This document shows positions 61,940 through 64,000 of a stretch of 64,000 nucleotides of DNA, one piece after another. The stretch covers positions 1 to 64,000 of the forward strand of contig CAYUZT010000002.1 of assembly GCA_964449445.1 (NCBI GenBank), given 5' to 3'. Position 1 is the first letter of the stretch; each line of letters starts with the position of its first letter. Source of the stretch: JABFSS01 sp964449445. GTDB lineage: Bacteria > Patescibacteriota > Gracilibacteria > Peribacterales > Peribacteraceae. The notes under the pieces are model-generated. The model saw only the letters and a program-made list of their open reading frames with translations. It had not been told where the DNA came from and did not search any database. The position numbers and the translations under genes were made by a program.

Positions 61940-62845
61940 ATGCATCTCACTTCTTTACGTATCGCGGTCCTGACCAGCGCCCTGCTGTGGCCCTTCGTTG
62001 CTTTTGCCGCGCCCGCTCCGAATGTCACTGGACTCTCAGCTCATTTCGAAAATGGGCAGATCACGGTCGAATGGAATGCATACGAGGAAGGCGCCGACAT
62101 TGCGACGTATCGAATTTACTACAGTCAGAAATCCATCCTGAGCAACGATGGTGCATACGACGACTTCGCGACAACGACTGGCAAGAATACATCATTTATT
62201 TTTCCAGTGACTCCTCCCTACCCGCAAATCTTCATCGCCGTTGCGGCAGTGAACTCGAGTGAAGAGGAAAGTCGTTCGTTTGTAGAAGAGATCAGACTTG
62301 ATCTGACTACGGGAGACAGTAACGGTCTGACGCAACAGGAAGAAATCCCCACTCCATCGCGCAGAGTTCAGGAAGCAACGACGATCGGCCTTCTGAGCGC
62401 CGCAGCACAGTCTCCGGATACCGTCGAACTGACATTCAGCGAGACGGTGACTATCCCCGCAGAACTGGCAACGGAAGCGTTCCGGGTGATTGATAGGGAT
62501 GGAAATGGCCTGCAGCTGCGCCGAATTGTGATTCGCGGAAGTATTGTGATTCTCACCACGGATTCGCAGATCCCCGCCATGCCGTATGCCATTCGCGCTA
62601 ATGAAGTGATTACCGGCGGCGCATCGTTGCCCATGGATTCGGCACGGAGTTTTGCTCAATTTTCCGGATTCGGCGAACCGGGGTCGGTTCCTCCGCCTCG
62701 CATTGCGATCACCACGGCAAATATTGTCACGGCCCGGATGACTCGTGCGTCCGGTTCCCTCACAAGTTCTGGTGTGCCAGTGCTTGGAGTTGTTCTTGCG
62801 AGTGGAGCTATGGCTGGCTGGAAGCGAGCGAGGAGAAAGGCCTAA
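61940..62845 (+). CDS. Secreted Fn3-like surface protein with C-terminal anchor
   Basis: A signal peptide (MHLTSLRIAVLTSALLWP, cut near AFA-AP) leads to a fibronectin type III-like domain ('VTGLSAHFENGQITVEWNAY', then 'DIATYRIYYSQ'). A second beta domain follows (about residues 135-240, 'DTVELTFSETVTIPAELA'), resembling Ig-like surface domains. The C-terminus has 'LTSSGVP', a hydrophobic helix (LGVVLASGAMAGW) and a basic tail (KRARRKA), similar in layout to the LPQSG protein at 44086. The length is 301 residues. It is probably displayed on the cell surface. Confidence 0.75.
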   Translation: MHLTSLRIAVLTSALLWPFVAFAAPAPNVTGLSAHFENGQITVEWNAYEEGADIATYRIYYSQKSILSNDGAYDDFATTTGKNTSFIFPVTPPYPQIFIAVAAVNSSEEESRSFVEEIRLDLTTGDSNGLTQQEEIPTPSRRVQEATTIGLLSAAAQSPDTVELTFSETVTIPAELATEAFRVIDRDGNGLQLRRIVIRGSIVILTTDSQIPAMPYAIRANEVITGGASLPMDSARSFAQFSGFGEPGSVPPPRIAITTANIVTARMTRASGSLTSSGVPVLGVVLASGAMAGWKRARRKA

Positions 62846-62957
62846 TCGTTCCATAGAGGTATAGAACGTCTTTTATGGCTTCCGCAAGCCTCTATTTTCC
62901 CTTCATGAAAAAGAAGTGGAGGTGGGGATATGGAATCGAGAACAGACGAACGCAACG

Positions 62958-63797
62958 ATGGACTATATGACTTTCCGTCACCCCCTCATCGTTCTCTGCA
63001 TAGTTTTCCTCGTAGGAATTTTCCTCTGCGTCCATGAACTCCTCCGCATGCCCGATGGAAAGCTCCACATCTATTTTATGGACGTCGGTCAGGCAGATTC
63101 TGCGCTTACCGTTACTCCATCGGGAAAACAGATCATCATCGATGGAGGGCGCGACGACACGCCGCTTGCAGAAATTGCCCGGCATTTACCGCTGCTGGAT
63201 CGAACAATCGATGTATTGATATTGAGTCACCCGCAACTGGATCATATGTTTGCGTTCCCTTCCATTCTCCGCCGCTACCATGTCGATCGGATCCTCATGA
63301 CTGGTGTTGAGTACGATTTGCCCCGGTATCACGAGTTTTTGCGACTTGTTGCGGAACAACAGATCCCTGTATGGATTGCGGATCCTGGGTTTGATATCGA
63401 CTTTGGTGATGGCGTGACTGCGGATATCGTCTGGCCACCGCCAACACTTCTCGGAAGTGCATTCAAGGACATCAATAATTCCTCCATCGTGCTTCGAGTG
63501 ATGTATGGTGAGAACGTCACGCTGTTCACCGGAGATATGGAAGAGAAGGAGGAGCGCGCTGTGCTCGCATCGGGAAGAGATGTCTCTGCAACGCTACTCA
63601 AAGTCGCTCACCACGGGAGCAAAACTTCCTCGGGGACGGGGTTTCTCCTGGCAGTCCAGCCGAATGTTGCCGCTATCTCCTGTGGAAAGAACAACACATA
63701 CGGACATCCTCATGCAGTCGTTCTTGAACGGTTCGAGCGGCTCAGGATCCCCGTACGCGTGACGGCGTGGGAGGGGGAGATCGACTTGGAGTATTAG
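62958..63797 (+). CDS. ComEC C-terminal-like metallo-beta-lactamase, membrane-anchored
   Basis: One membrane helix (about residues 8-27) is followed by a metallo-beta-lactamase domain of the ComEC/Rec2 type: 'YFMDVGQADSALTVTPSGKQIIIDGG', 'DVLILSHPQLDHMFAF' (HxxxDH), 'VTLFTGDME' and 'LLKVAHHGSKTSSGTGFL'. The usual first metal His is followed by Pro-Gln-Leu rather than Xaa-His-Xaa-Asp, so one ligand differs (HPQLDH). The domain should be outside the membrane. In ComEC it is thought to degrade one DNA strand; here it stands alone with 279 residues. ATG 62958 is used; 62967 is also possible. Confidence 0.82.
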   Translation: MDYMTFRHPLIVLCIVFLVGIFLCVHELLRMPDGKLHIYFMDVGQADSALTVTPSGKQIIIDGGRDDTPLAEIARHLPLLDRTIDVLILSHPQLDHMFAFPSILRRYHVDRILMTGVEYDLPRYHEFLRLVAEQQIPVWIADPGFDIDFGDGVTADIVWPPPTLLGSAFKDINNSSIVLRVMYGENVTLFTGDMEEKEERAVLASGRDVSATLLKVAHHGSKTSSGTGFLLAVQPNVAAISCGKNNTYGHPHAVVLERFERLRIPVRVTAWEGEIDLEY

Positions 63798-63837
63798 GAT
63801 TGGAATATTGGAGTAATGGGATACTCTATTATTCTCC

Positions 63838-64000
63838 ATGAAAGCCATCCTGCTCCTCGCCGGTCGTTCCCGTCGTTTTTGGCCACTTGCCGAGAAATCT
63901 CTGTTCCCCGTCTGTGGGAAAACACTTGCGGAGCACCAGGTGGAAACTCTGAAGAAAGGCGGATGCAAGGAGATCATCTTGGTTGTCGGCGCTCATAATA
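63838..64000 (+). CDS. Sugar-phosphate nucleotidyltransferase, 5' part
   Basis: The visible 54 residues begin 'MKAILLLAGRSRRFWPLAEK' and continue 'SLFPVCGKTLAEHQVE', the nucleotide-binding start of glucose-1-phosphate thymidylyl/uridylyltransferases and relatives. The usual G-x-G-T-R-L motif is changed to G-R-S-R-R-F. The gene runs off the window. It fits the surface-glycan theme of the neighbouring flippase. Confidence 0.8.
   Translation, partial: MKAILLLAGRSRRFWPLAEKSLFPVCGKTLAEHQVETLKKGGCKEIILVVGAHN

Overview
The window looks like a chromosomal segment of a Candidate Phyla Radiation (Patescibacteria) bacterium, most likely of the Peregrinibacteria/Peribacteria type. The gene content supports this: type IV pilus genes, SecA, NusA, RNase J, RecR, SmpB, a SUF iron-sulfur system, many unknown small proteins and dense word-like repeats. 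The lineage is an inference and no specific genome was recognised. TGA ends many genes at family-typical positions, so code 11 applies rather than the TGA=Gly code of Gracilibacteria.

Layout. 1-12.4 kb: sufD, sufB and sufC lie on the minus strand in C-B-D order but are separated by unrelated genes: a paralogous pair of unknown proteins, a cluster of three small genes, a GT-C glycosyltransferase, a SAM methyltransferase, a K+ channel, a YbaK editing protein and a SIMPL protein. 12.4-18.7 kb: ferredoxin, a TPR protein, the DNA polymerase III delta' subunit and SecA. 18.7-28 kb: a PIN toxin-antitoxin pair, tsaB, a GT2 glycosyltransferase, nusA, an exonuclease-helicase fusion, a polyprenyl glycosylphosphotransferase and a HepT/MntA pair. 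28-38.9 kb: tRNA-Thr, RNase P RNA, a histidine kinase, then a minus-strand pilus locus (receiver, pilB, pilC, five prepilin-like genes). 39-47.5 kb: purH, small proteins, recR, smpB, a structured RNA candidate, pilD, a cell-wall-sorting-like protein, a cytidylyltransferase-like protein and a PP2C-like membrane protein. 47.7-64 kb: RNase J, a three-gene operon ending in a 2017-residue protein, the pyrB-tauE-pyrC operon, a flippase, an Fn3-like surface protein, a ComEC-type metallo-beta-lactamase protein and the start of a sugar nucleotidyltransferase.

How the parts work together. The pilus genes with the unlinked pilD form a type IV pilus or pseudopilus machine. The glycosyltransferases, flippase and nucleotidyltransferase point to surface polysaccharide synthesis. 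tsaB, rnpB, tRNA-Thr, nusA, rnj, smpB, recR and holB are core information genes.

Two genome-wide patterns stand out. First, at least ten families of short, often palindromic or word-like repeats occur both between genes and inside genes. Inside genes they sit in frame in conserved enzymes (PurH twice, SecA twice, TsaB, PyrC, SufC, SufD, a GT2 enzyme three times) and in pilin leader peptides. Second, many genes have a -10 box exactly 6 or 7 bases before the start codon and no Shine-Dalgarno sequence, which predicts widespread leaderless transcription.
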